64,000 nt of DNA. Origin: Anastrepha obliqua. Its lineage: Eukaryota; Arthropoda; Insecta; Diptera; Tephritidae. The position numbers were made by a program, and so were the translations under genes. The notes beneath the pieces are model-generated. The model ran no database searches, was not told where the DNA came from, and saw only the letters and a program-made list of their open reading frames with translations. The stretch spans positions 24,637,792-24,701,791 of the forward strand of contig NC_072892.1 in NCBI RefSeq assembly GCF_027943255.1, in the 5' to 3' direction. Below are positions 21,401 to 32,159 of the stretch, in pieces (positions within the stretch are counted from its first letter, which is position 1; the number at the start of each line of letters is the position of its first letter).

Positions 21401-24400
21401 TTCGAATTTGAATACTTTAGTGATATCATCTCTGGGTATTTGGGTAAGTGTGAGCTGAAGCCTTAGCACTTGCATGTTTTTAAATTACATCACTTTCCCC
21501 TTTTCCTTTTCATTACTACGTAAGAAGATACTCTGATTACTCAACAAATCTGATCTAACAGAATATGGGACTGGGCAAAAAATCAAATAATGATATATGA
21601 AGCACAAACCTTTTTTAAATACTTAAACAATCTAGGATCAGAAGAGTTCGTTCGCAGAAGCAAATCTAAATCATCGGGTTTGTTTACCGGATTGTTAGGT
21701 ATATCAATTTCTTTAAGCTGCGAAAAAATTAATTCAAATTATAATTTCAATTTATATTAAAAGTGGGGTCTTACACACCAAATATATAATTTCTGCACAA
21801 CAGCCATCTATTTCCGCGGTGGGCTTATATTCTCTAAATGTGAAAGTATTGATGGGACTAGTAATACCACTTGAAATGGGCGACAAAGGAGTATTAGCGA
21901 TTTTCACAGTTGAGCCCGCATTGTGAGAATCATCTTTATCATTATCAGAATAATCATCTACAGTTTTAGTGCATGATTTCGCGTCAAACTCAATACGGCG
22001 TTGTGCCGGTGAATGAATTATGGAGTCTTCACATTTTTCTGTAGGTATTAGCATGCAATAAATAGAATTAAGATTAATTTCAGAATAGCTTTACATGAAA
22101 TTATTTACCCTTATCTTTAGGTGTAATACTGCAGTAAGAGCTGACCGACTGATTTCTGGATTCTTCAATACTGGAATTGGTAACTAAGTCATCGGCCAGC
22201 TCACAAGTAATTAAAGGGCCCTTTTGCTCACGATCATCTATAATATCGTTTTCTTCCGAGTCACTTTTAATCGATTCAAATAGCGGTGACGCCGGCGAAA
22301 CTGACTTTGAGTTATGCTTCGCATCATTCATCTCACTTTCGTGCGAAACTGAAGCCAAATTGGTGTCTGAAGCTTGCACCTCAATTCCTTTCATCATAAA
22401 CGAACTCTCGTTGCACACACCTGCACACACCTCGGCTAGTTCATCTGAATTATCTGATATATCTGAAAAATAATCTAACATTTAATAATTAGAATTACCG
22501 GTAACTGGGAATAGTTTACTGGGTTTCGCTTGGATTATTGGATTATCGCTATCGTCAGTCAAGTCCACAACTTTAACGAGACGTTTTCGTGTCTTCTTCG
22601 GATATTGCGCTATCTTGGTTTTCTTAGAGACATGCACATCCCTTGATTGAGCACATGGCACATTTTCGTTGTCGTTTGTTTCCAATTTTTTCTCTTTAGA
22701 AGAACAAAGTTCAATACTTGTCGTGGTGCTATCTGCATCTACATTATGTTCCCTCTTTCGTAGCGGAGTAGACAACTTTTTGATCAAAACTGTCGGTTGC
22801 AGGTTTTGTTGTGTGGGTGCCGCTGAAAACGATTTTAAAGGCTTAGTAATCTTTTGAACTTTACAGTCTATGTATTCCTTTGACAAGGAGTGTGTGTCGT
22901 CCGAGTCTGGTTCAATTAGAGGCATACCACCAATCGCAGTTACATTTGGTGTTGCACAAAGCTGTTTGGGTGCACCTGCCATTAAGTTTGGCGCGCACAC
23001 ATCTACAAGTACTGCGCTTTTACTAGCAGTAAGTTGAAATTCAGGCTTTTTTGGACACATTTTGCAAGATTTTCCAATAGGTTTATCTATTGATCCATTA
23101 CCTTTCACAGCACTATCATGCAAAATGACCATCGATCTTGGATCAATAAAAAAAATTCCTGAGCTTCCTGCAAATGTTGAAGGTGTTTTAGGTGTTGTCG
23201 AATCTAACATGGGCAACGCATTCACGATAGTTGGAGATGCTGCAACGTCAAAATTTGTATTTGGAGAAATCACATCCAATGCGGATGATATCGTCGAAGG
23301 TGGTTTAGTTATTTTAGACGATTCTTTAAAAGGCTGTTTAGGAGATGTTGAATTTGAACCTAAAATCATATCACAAGTAGTGTTGTCAGTGTTTTTAGTT
23401 GTGGTTGTTGGTGATTTTAAGTTCCTGCTTTTATTTACTTTACGTCGGCGCTTAGCAGTCCGCGGACCTCTTGTCGGTTTATTAACAGACTTTTCAAGTT
23501 TACCAGCCTCAACTAAAACGTTTTGTTTAGCATCGGTACCATGAGGTGAATTACACGGTTGTGCCTTACTTGTAGTTGTGACGACATCTTCACTGCCACG
23601 CCCGATAGATTCTTTATTGTTGACAGCATCGGCTAGTTGCTTATTTTGTTGTAATTGACGGGATAGCCGATTCTCTTTCTCGTTCAATTCGGTAATAATT
23701 TCAGTTAACTCTGATCTTACGTCCTTTAGGGCAGCTCGAGTTTGAGGGATTTTGACATTTCGAATTTTAGAAAAACATTCCTCGATAGCATCCAGGCTTC
23801 GCTCGTTATCTTTCGTTATTAGTGTTTTATTCTATAACCAAATAAGAACTTAAATTTATTTTAAATATAAACAACCAATTACCAACCTCTTCAATATTGG
23901 AAATAGTTTCGTCAATAACCAATGGTTGTTCGTCATCATCGTCGTTTAAGTCAATTTTGTCCAACTCCTCTGCAATTGATTTTAAAGATTCCATTTTTTT
24001 TGGAGATAATTTCAAAGATTTTGGACTGGTATTCACTTCCGTTTCCAACATTGCTAGAAGTAGCTGTAGTTGCTGATTACTCAATGCAATTTCAAGCACT
24101 TTTCTTAGTGGCATATCCAGCAAGTGCTGGATGCTTTTAACATTTAACAGAGACAGCATTTCAAACTGCCGATCCTCTAGGAAACTCAGACTTTTTCGAA
24201 ATTCCAAAGGGGGGCGATTCTGTGTGTTCTTCAAAAGGTTTTCGTACTCTGGCGCTGTTACATTCCAATCTATTGCAACATTTGTATTGTCCTTCGAGCA
24301 ATTTTTCATATCCACAACAACTGCAAAATAAATTGACATGTTCTACTTTAGATACTTAATTGGGCAGCTGAACTTTTTTGTATTATATTTAGGAAAGTTT

Positions 24401-26966
24401 TCGAGAGCAAGGTCGGGAGCAATCTTGAATATCAAACTGTTTTATTTTTTTTAGCGACAATTGTATATACAGTTAACTATGGTTACTGTGATGGTTAATA
24501 AGTAAATTGAAATATTGTATTTCCTGCGGGGTTGGTTCGTTCTGATGAGCCTGGGCATTAGGTCGGTGCTACGCGGTATTGATGTACGACATCAAGAAGA
24601 CATCCCATCGCCTGCCGAGTGTGGAGTTTTGGCAGATTTTTGACCAGCGTCAAAATGGGCGCTTAATGGGTGAAACCAGCCTGTCGATCTCGGCCTACCG
24701 TTAAGCGTCTACGACGACTACACCGCACTGAGAGGGTTGTGTTTCTGGTCGACGGGAGCGATCGCAGTTGTTGGCGCCCAAAAGAACGAACTATCGGAAG
24801 TAAAGTCAATAACTAAATTTGCGTTCTGCGGCGGCATTTTTTTTTTTCTTTTTTTTTTGCATTACAAATAAGTGAAAAAATTGTTATAATATACTAGCAT
24901 TTCCCAGTGGGCTTCGCACCACCATACATAAAATGTTTTTTTTATATCACAAGAAATTTTTCATATAAAGTTTTCTTTATATAACTCGTAAAATGTTTAA
25001 ACAGTTGAATTAGTTGATTTTTTTCATTCAACATACTTTCTAAAGATGTCACAATAGCCTTTTCTGTACTTTTTTTAAATTTGATTGTGGTGGTCACCTA
25101 TATACAGGTAAGGTGAAAGAGCCGATAAAAACTTGTAATTAAACTTTGATTCTTTAATTTCCATTTCAATTTTTTACGCTAAATAAATTATGCTAAAATA
25201 AATAAAGTTAAAAATGTTTTTCCAGTTCTTTGAATGCTCCCGTTTTTATTATAATATATTTTCGTCCAAAATTAATATTAACATAATACACTTACAACCA
25301 CAACAGTACAACAGAAACGCTCATAAGCGGCTGTGTATTTGTTGTTGTTTTTCCCATAAAGGCATTTCGTATGAGAGGAAACCATTACTCACACAAAATG
25401 TCATAACTCAGGAACGGCTGTACCGATTTCAATCAAACTTCACACAAACCACCTCCTCAAAGATAGAAAAGAACTCTAAAATTTTTGTGTCAATCGGTTC
25501 GGCGGTTCTTGAGTTATAAGATTACCAAGGAAATGTAACTTCTTTTTATATATATAGATTTTATGATGCGAAAAGAAATAAAGCTAAGTAAATAAGATGT
25601 CTGCATCCTCTGTTTTTAGTCAATACTTTACAAAAAAAAAATTGTATCTGCATCAAATAAGCTGCGTATGACTATAAACACGCCAGTAGAATTTTGAAAA
25701 ATTTTCGATATAATTTTTTACTAAGCCTTGTCATATCCGGCCCTCTGATTTTACAAGCTATACGTCTTATGGCCCTTACTTTGTTTGATTCCAACAATTA
25801 ACAGGCAGTCCAAATAAAATTTTACTAAAATGTGCTTGGGTATTTAACGTTCAAATTCAGCTTTAGTTTTCATCCAATTTTAACAATTCTCAAAAATACC
25901 ATACGCAGTTCTGTTGATGCGATTAAATTTTTTAAACCAAAATTAAGACTGTCTAGCCGATGCCAAACCAATCTAAAGCTAATTTATCTTTTAAACACGC
26001 AATGTTACAAATAATTAAGATGCTTTTGCGATTGGCTTAAATCCCGGCAATACTGCTGTTTCCGTGGCGCCGCAATTTAATGGCGGATTCTTATAGAACT
26101 CGACAAAAGAAAACGAAATGAAGGAGTAAAATTTTTTGATATCTCGCTTAGTTTTCGAGATATTAAATAAAAAATAATTATAATAATGATAATTTTTTCT
26201 TCAGTTTCGATAGAGTTCGGCGAGATAAGACAAAATATAGAATTAAAATGTTTCGATATCCCGCGCTTCAAAAAAATAACCCTCATCAGTCCAACTCCGG
26301 CTACGCAATCCACCGTATTTTGGGGAGAACTCCTTTTCGCATGGGCGGCCTTCGGCCGCGCTTCAAAAAAATAACCCTCATCAGTCCAACTCCGGCTACG
26401 CAATCCACAGTATTTTTATTCAATATCTCGAAAACTAAGCGAGATATCAAAAAATTTTATTCTTTCATTTCGTTTCCTTTGTCGAGTTCTATAAAAATCC
26501 GCCATAAGATTGCGGCGCCACTGAAACAGCAGAATCCCCTAAATCCCTATCGAGCACCAACGTTCCCCTTTTCAGACTTTTCCATGGGTCCTGTTTATTT
26601 TTTACGTTCGTTTTATATGATTAATAAAAAATTTGCAAAACAATAACTACGGAAGTTCTAACCTTCTTTGTTTTCTGTTGTGCTCTCACATACAACTCCA
26701 ATCGAAACGCCCAAAGGACCGAATAACGTCGAGGTAGTTGAGACTTGTCTTGTATGTGAAGCCGCAATACCTTCAGCCGTTTTCAATGCTATTCCTCCAC
26801 TTTGTTCTACAGACATAGTCACAATCATGCCGCTTCTGCGTTGCATACGCCTACAACTTTCGCTTCGTGTACGCGGATTAGCTATTCGAGAGCAAGGTCG
26901 ACGAACACGCAACTTCTCTACTACTCCGTCAGCCCCCGTCTTGGATTCTGATGAACGTGCCGGCAT
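18457..26966 (-). CDS. large uncharacterised nuclear-type protein, 7 exons, 1271 aa
   Basis: I do not recognise this gene. The seven exons, all minus strand, are 26966-26663, 24320-23887, 23831-22499, 22462-22109, 22038-21779, 21717-21610 and 19479-18457. Each junction has GT..AG and preserves frame (phases 1,0,1,1,0,0), and the total is 3816 nt including the stop. An in-frame stop just upstream of ATG 26966 supports the start. The protein is Ser/Thr/Lys-rich and largely disordered. It has a basic N-terminus (RMQRRSG), an alpha-helical segment in exon 2 (SFLEDRQFEMLSLLNVKSIQ), an acidic patch (DLNDDDDEQP) and a likely coiled coil at about residues 265-305 (DVRSELTEIITELNEKENRL). The last exon has a folded-looking segment (LEYPYAVFDIFKLYCAGELL), a Pro/Ser-rich stretch (PHQPPSSPPPRRH) and a basic Tyr end. 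Composition and DRE-type upstream motifs fit a chromatin or cell-cycle protein, as inference. Introns 1 and 6 hold transposon relics. Confidence 0.85.
19560..20500 (+). pseudogene. RNase-H-type non-LTR retrotransposon relic in intron 6
   Basis: Plus-strand remnants read WIYTQMVRPILKYGALVWLP (RT thumb, about 19710), then after loss of the middle LRLLCGALTVHF, NTIGLSITSLFRFC and LRHRRQRILESYLLED (terminal knuckle region, about 20190-20390). A CAACAACAAC run at 20052-20067 preceded by TATGCTGCTA looks like the tail of a separate (CAA)n retroposon inserted in it. Frames are broken repeatedly. Confidence 0.75.
20582..21478 (-). pseudogene. RNase-H-type non-LTR relic, opposite strand, intron 6
   Basis: On the minus strand 21478-21180 reads TLRWYTYGSKTKA, RSVPMDIFPTIFQEVYFI, a degraded RNase H start (the usual YTDGSK is YTYGSK, removing the first catalytic Asp). 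20935-20582 gives LRMLTGILTGHCRLRSHLHM, DSCRSCGQSQETPMHVLLKC and ends at a stop. The region between is frameshifted. It faces the plus-strand relic tail to tail within intron 6. Confidence 0.82.
24530..24830. other. GC-richer block in intron 1, unidentified
   Basis: About 300 bp with higher GC than its surroundings inside the first intron. It has no open frame, inverted ends or family features I recognise; probably an old insertion. Confidence 0.35.
24890..25559 (+). mobile_element. Helitron-like non-autonomous element in intron 1
   Basis: The 5' part reads ATACTAGCATTTCCCAGTGG followed by GCTTCGCACC. The 3' part has AACTCAGGAACGGCTGTACC, a TCGGTTCGGCGGTTCTTGAG stretch and ends CTTTTTATATATATAGATT. 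This combination of ends is characteristic of insect Helitron-like elements. No terminal inverted repeats or coding sequence are present. Confidence 0.6.
26053..26532. mobile_element. foldback element with ~120-bp TIRs and internal duplication
   Basis: The left arm, CTGCTGTTTCCGTGGCGCCG and on to about 26172, is inverted at 26413-26532 with only scattered mismatches. Between the arms a block of about 55 bp (GCGCTTCAAAAAAATAACCC and on) occurs twice, near 26263 and 26357. No coding capacity and no clear target duplication were found. It lies in intron 1 about 130 bp from exon 1. Confidence 0.85.
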
Positions 26967-27078
26967 TCCGATTTTTTAAAGCCTTTACGTTTCTATATAA
27001 AACCAAAATTCCCAAGAGACGCCAACCGATTCTAGAAGTAACGGTGCTTTTGCGAAAAAGTTAGAAACTTTCAAATTA

Positions 27079-27177
27079 CATCGATATTTTACTATCAATG
27101 TTTTTTAAATAGTTCAAGTAATCGATATACTGAGTTTTTTCGTTATGTGACGAGAAATTACTTGTGAATTATCGATA
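27079..27177. promoter_or_regulatory. DRE cluster upstream of the 1271-aa gene
   Basis: CATCGATA (27079-27086), AATCGATA (27120-27127) and a perfect TATCGATA (27170-27177) lie 110-215 bp upstream of the ATG at 26966. TATCGATA is the DNA-replication-related element bound by DREF in Drosophila, common in promoters of replication and growth genes. Seen: three matches of 7, 7 and 8 bases out of 8. Role here is inference. Confidence 0.6.
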
Positions 27178-27264
27178 ATTTTGAGTTTCTTAATATTAAT
27201 AGTATACATAAACTCATTGACAACAGCCATTCATGACGCAACGGCAGTAAAATTTTGTCTGCAA

Positions 27265-27385
27265 ATGCCGTTGTTGTTGTTGTAGCGGCATAAGCAATCC
27301 CCATACATATACTGGAAATGCTGCTGAAGTGACAGTCCTTGGCCGGACATATATGCGAGGCGTTCCGGCTTCGTAAATATAATAT
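27265..27385 (-). mobile_element. diverged copy of the 129-bp (CAA)n retroposon
   Basis: GTTGTTGTTGTTGTAGCGGC, GTGACAGTCCTTGGCCGGAC and the GAGGCGTTCCGGC region match the 6499-6627 insert with substitutions. The hairpin is weakened. Read on the minus strand it ends in (CAA)n. Confidence 0.85.
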
Positions 27386-28860
27386 TTCGACAGCGTCAAC
27401 GACAAGCAAAACAGCTTAATAAGAGGGTTTGCGTTTTTATTCATTTAAATTTTGTATGGCTAGCATTTGTGTTTGGATAAGAAGAAATTATTCATGAACG
27501 ACCAGGGATTTTTTTCCTCCAACTTCTTTCTCCTTCACCTAACTGCATTTTAAGTCTGAAATGCATCTTTAAAATCGTTAGTATTTTATTAATATGCAGA
27601 GCGAGATAAGTAAATTTTAATACAACAAATAGCTGTTCGTTATGCCGTACGAATCGGCGACAACGAAAATTTGAAGCTTTGCAGCCTGATGTCGTACTAT
27701 CGTCAAACTAATTCCGTTCATAAGAAGGTGTATATTTTAATATTTCACATATGATTCCTATTGTCGCTGTCGTCAATTTATACCATAAGTTCGCAGATAA
27801 TTATTATCGAATCAGATTCCAAAAATTTATTTGTTTCTGTTTACACAGTCGGATTAAAGATTCATTAAATCTAATATAAATGAATTAAGAGCTGGCAAAC
27901 TTGTGTATTTTCTTTTGAGATTGATGTTAATATGATGAAGGATGTTCAAAGTTAAGGTGCTAACCCATTTCCCGTTTGCTTTGAATTGATAACTGCCAAA
28001 AATAATAATAATGTGCTGTTTATGAAAATTATCCCAACGGCAACTTTGCTTCAAGCGCTTGGTGCACTTTAAAGTTTCGAATAGCGTAATATTCTATTTG
28101 ACGGCGGTTTGACATATCAATTTCTTCAAACTGTACTCTCTTTCTACTAAATATGTGTTAATATCTGTAAAATTTTTGTTCACTTGGCCTTATTTTCCCA
28201 TGTGGGCACTTTATTACCATATTATTTCTTTAATATGGAATTGCTGTATTCGCACATGCAGATGGCGCGATAAAATTAAACTTGAGTTATCAATCCTCGG
28301 AAGAGATAACTGATGTTAATGCAGTGATGGAAAGAAATTCGACAAGACAAAACTAAAATTATTTAGAAATAATCGATAGCATAGAGTTGTAGATGGACAA
28401 CGGCGATAAAAAGTCAAATATCGGCATAGTAAAGCCCAAACACAACAACGCAGTGGCGCAGACAACTGTTATGCAAAAACAAATCAGTAGGGAATCGCGT
28501 GAATGATAACAAAAAAACGAAGTTAATATTTTTGTAACACCGCCAAACGCCTTTTTGTGAATATAAAAAAAAAACATATATCAAGAAGTTTACATTTTTT
28601 TTAAGTTATTAGCTTTGGTGTTATTTTGGTGAATTATATCTACTACCTGGACTTGGAAACATTTAAAGAAAAGCAAATATTCGAAAAAGACCCCAAGACC
28701 CAATTGTTTAAATTAAAATATAATTGAAAACTTAATGAAAAATAGCACTGGTTGAATTTTAAAAATTTAGAGTATTGGTCTGCATATTTGTTGAATTTAG
28801 CATAGACACACACCCTTCAAATGATTTTACTGCCCGCAGCGCCACGCCGTTTGTCAAATA
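27386..28860. other. intergenic between the 1271-aa gene and Mcm2
   Basis: Nothing coding was recognised. A DRE-like AATCGATA occurs at 28371-28378. Confidence 0.5.
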
Positions 28861-28874
28861 TTTGATGTCACAAT

Positions 28875-28885
28875 CCCCGCCAAAA
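28875..28885 (-). promoter_or_regulatory. E2F-like site upstream of Mcm2
   Basis: On the minus strand the sequence is TTTTGGCGGGG, a standard E2F-type site, about 145 bp upstream of the Mcm2 ATG. MCM genes are classical E2F targets, so placement fits. Binding is not shown. Confidence 0.6.
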
Positions 28886-29026
28886 GTTGAATCGCGTGTG
28901 GAACCAACTCACGAAAAACAACATTAAATTGTTTGCGCTGCTCTTTGCGTATATTTAGTTATTAGAAACTTATTTTTGAAAGTGTTCGAGTTATAATTAT
29001 CAAAGTATAACAAACAGCTAAATAAG

Positions 29027-31871
29027 ATGGCGGTAAGTAATAATTAGATTTGTCAGACCTCCATAAAATACCTTCTTGCAGGATCAAGTGAGTTCACCTC
29101 CTCCAGCCACGCCGGGAGACGCCGACGACCGGCGTGAATTGCGTGCAGCTATGACTTCACCCATTGGAGATTTTGAGCCATTCGAGAATGAAGATGAAAT
29201 CTTCGGAGATCAGACTATACGTGAAGAAGAGGAGGAAGAGGGCGAGGAGTTATTCGGTGATAATATGGAGAACGACTATCGGCCGATGCCAGAGCTGGAT
29301 CATTATGACCCCGCAATGCTGGATGATGATGACAACTACTCAGAGTTGTCACAGGGTGAACGCCAGGCAGCTGAAGCTGAAATGCGAAAGCGCGATCGTG
29401 CACTTGGCATACATCGTGATGACCGAGATCTAGGCTTTGACCAAAGTGACGAAGAGGACGATGTCGGACCACGGGCAAAACGTCGTGCTGCTGAGAAAGC
29501 GGCCGAAGGCGAGATGGAAGATGCGGAGATGATAGAGTCCATCGAAAACTTGGAAGACACTAAGGGTCACTCCACCAAAGAGTGGGTTAGTATGCTTGGG
29601 CCGCGCACAGAAATTGCCAATCGTTTCCAGTCGTTTTTGCGCACTTTTGTTGATGAACGTGGCATGTACACGTACCGGGACCGCATACGACGCATGTGCG
29701 AACAAAATAAATCGTCATTTATTGTGTCGTATACGGATTTGGCAAATAAAGAGCATGTGCTGGCGTACTTCTTACCCGAAGCGCCCTTTCAAATGTTGGA
29801 AATTTTTGATAAAGTGGCAAAGGAAATGGTCTTATCAATATTCCCCACATATGAACGTGTCACCACAGAGATTTATGTGCGTATATCAGAGCTGCCCCTT
29901 ATCGAAGAGTTGCGCACTTTCCGCAAACTGCACTTGAACCAACTTGTTCGTACTTTGGGCGTGGTCACAGCTACAACCGGCGTGTTGCCCCAACTTTCAG
30001 TAATCAAATACGATTGTGTAAAATGTGGTTATGTTTTGGGGCCATTTGTTCAGTCGCAAAATACTGAAGTGAAGCCTGGTTCCTGTCCTGAGTGCCAAAG
30101 TGCCGGACCATTTTCGGTAAGTAACTAGTATATATGTAGATAGTATACATAAGAAGATTTGTATACCTTGATTTTTCTTGCTTGAATTTTTATTTCCCAC
30201 AGATTAATATGGAGCAAACACTTTATCGCAATTACCAGAAGATTAGCTTGCAAGAGTCACCTGGCCGCATTCCCGCTGGTCGGATTCCGCGCAGCAAGGA
30301 CGTCATTCTTTTGGCGGACCTTTGTGATCTATGCAAGCCAGGCGATGAGATAGAGGTTACTGGTATTTATACAAATAACTACGACGGTTCGCTAAACACA
30401 GAGCAAGGATTTCCGGTATTCGCCACCGTTATAATTGCGAATCATATTATTGTGAAGGATTGTAAACAAGTTGTGCAATCACTTACGGACGAAGATATTG
30501 CTACCATACAGAAATTGAGCAAAGATCCTCGTGTTGCGGAGAGGATTATCGCATCAATGGCCCCATCCATATATGGTCATGATTATATTAAGCGTGCTTT
30601 GGCGCTGGCATTATTTGGCGGCGAATCTAAGAACCCCGGTGAAAAGCACAAAATTAGAGGTGACATAAACTTACTCATATGCGGTGACCCTGGAACAGCA
30701 AAATCCCAATTTTTGAAGTACACGGAAAAGATAGCACCGCGCGCTGTTTTCACAACCGGCCAAGGTGCTAGTGCCGTCGGTTTGACAGCTTACGTTCGTC
30801 GAAATCCCGTATCACGTGAGTGGACTTTGGAAGCAGGCGCTTTAGTGCTGGCAGATCAGGGAGTTTGTCTTATTGACGAATTTGACAAAATGAATGATCA
30901 GGATCGCACATCAATACACGAAGCCATGGAACAACAATCGATATCTATATCGAAAGCAGGCATCGTGACATCTTTACAAGCGCGTTGTACCGTTATTGCA
31001 GCTTCAAATCCCATTGGCGGGCGTTATGACCCCTCAATGACTTTTTCAGAAAATGTAAATCTTTCCGAGCCAATTTTGTCACGTTTCGACATTCTGTGCG
31101 TGGTAAAGGATGAGTTCGATCCCATGCAAGATCAGCACTTGGCAAAGTTCGTAGTCAATTCACATATTAAACACCATCCGTCCTGTGAAGAGTTTGTGGA
31201 GGACACGCAGACGACGGGTGTAGCTGAAATACCGCAAGATCTTTTGCGGCAATATATAATTTATGCGAAAGAAAACGTCCGCCCTAAACTTACGGTAGGT
31301 AAATGCAAACTATTTGATTGATGGCTAATAACAGTATTTTACAATTTAGAATATTGATGAAGATAAAATAGCCAAGATGTATTCACAACTGCGCCAAGAA
31401 TCCTTTGCAACCGGTTCGTTGCCAATCACTGTACGGCACATTGAAAGCGTCATCCGTATGTCCGAAGCACATGCACGCATGCACTTGCGCGAGAGTGTAA
31501 CTGAGTCCGACGTAAGCATGGCCATACGCATGATGTTGGAGAGCTTCATCGAAGCACAAAAGTTCAGTGTCATGAAGAAAATGCGCACGGCCTTCCAGAA
31601 GTATCTATCCTTCCAAAAGGATCACTCGGAGTTGCTGTTCTTCATTCTTCGGCAATTGACACTCGACCAACTTGCCTATATACGTTGCAAAGAGGGACCC
31701 AGAGCCACACACGTTGAAATAATGGAACGCGATCTTATTGAGCGGGCTAAGCAGTTGGATATATTTAATTTAAAACCATTTTATGATTCAGACATTTTCA
31801 AACAAAATGGTTTCTCTTATGATCCAAAGCGGCGAACAATTCTGCAGATTGTCACTGAAGCGGCTGTGTAA
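29027..31871 (+). CDS. Mcm2: DNA replication licensing factor Mcm2, 4 exons, 884 aa
   Basis: Mcm2 is a subunit of the MCM2-7 replicative helicase, loaded on origins in G1 and working in the nucleus. Exons are 29027-29032 (only Met-Ala, donor GTAAGT), 29082-30116, 30203-31294 and 31350-31871; all junctions are GT..AG and in frame, giving 884 residues, close to the Drosophila protein. The N-terminus is long and acidic ([15 protein letters not shown]), typical of Mcm2. A zinc finger of C-x2-C..C-x2-C form lies at about residues 314-340 ([15 protein letters not shown]). The AAA+ core has Walker [10 protein letters not shown] (about 508), Walker [10 protein letters not shown] (about 570) and the arginine finger LSRFD (about 639). 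An E2F-like site lies upstream, and a polyadenylation signal lies at about 32026. No disabling change was seen. Confidence 0.98.
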
Positions 31872-32024
31872 CCTGATGCGCATTATTTTTTTACGTTTGC
31901 AAAGTTGAATGTTTTATTTCATTGTTCTATGTTTCTCATGTATGTGTTTTATCATTATCTAATATTTTATATTGCGTACATTTTTTATTCCGCGATAACA
32001 CTTCGCATTCCTAAAGTACAATTT

Positions 32025-32031
32025 TCAATAA
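32025..32031 (+). terminator. Mcm2 polyadenylation signal
   Basis: CAATAAAA about 155 bp after the Mcm2 stop is the best AATAAA match. The gap to the convergent DDX55 stop is 288 bp, so the two 3' UTRs probably overlap or nearly meet. Confidence 0.55.
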
Positions 32032-32159
32032 AATACGTTATATATACAAAAAAATATATATATATGTATATAATAAAATAGTAGTTTATAAAGTAAGCTA
32101 AAACAAAATTAATTGCTATTCACAAAATATGTTAGTGAAAATAGGCAGTGAACTTGCTC

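Noticed and set aside
22669..23544. Plus-strand frames of 62-160 codons
   Set aside because: They are antisense shadows of exon 3 of the 1271-aa gene.
29164..29937. Alternative frames over Mcm2
   Set aside because: Shadows of the Mcm2 coding exon; no conserved content.
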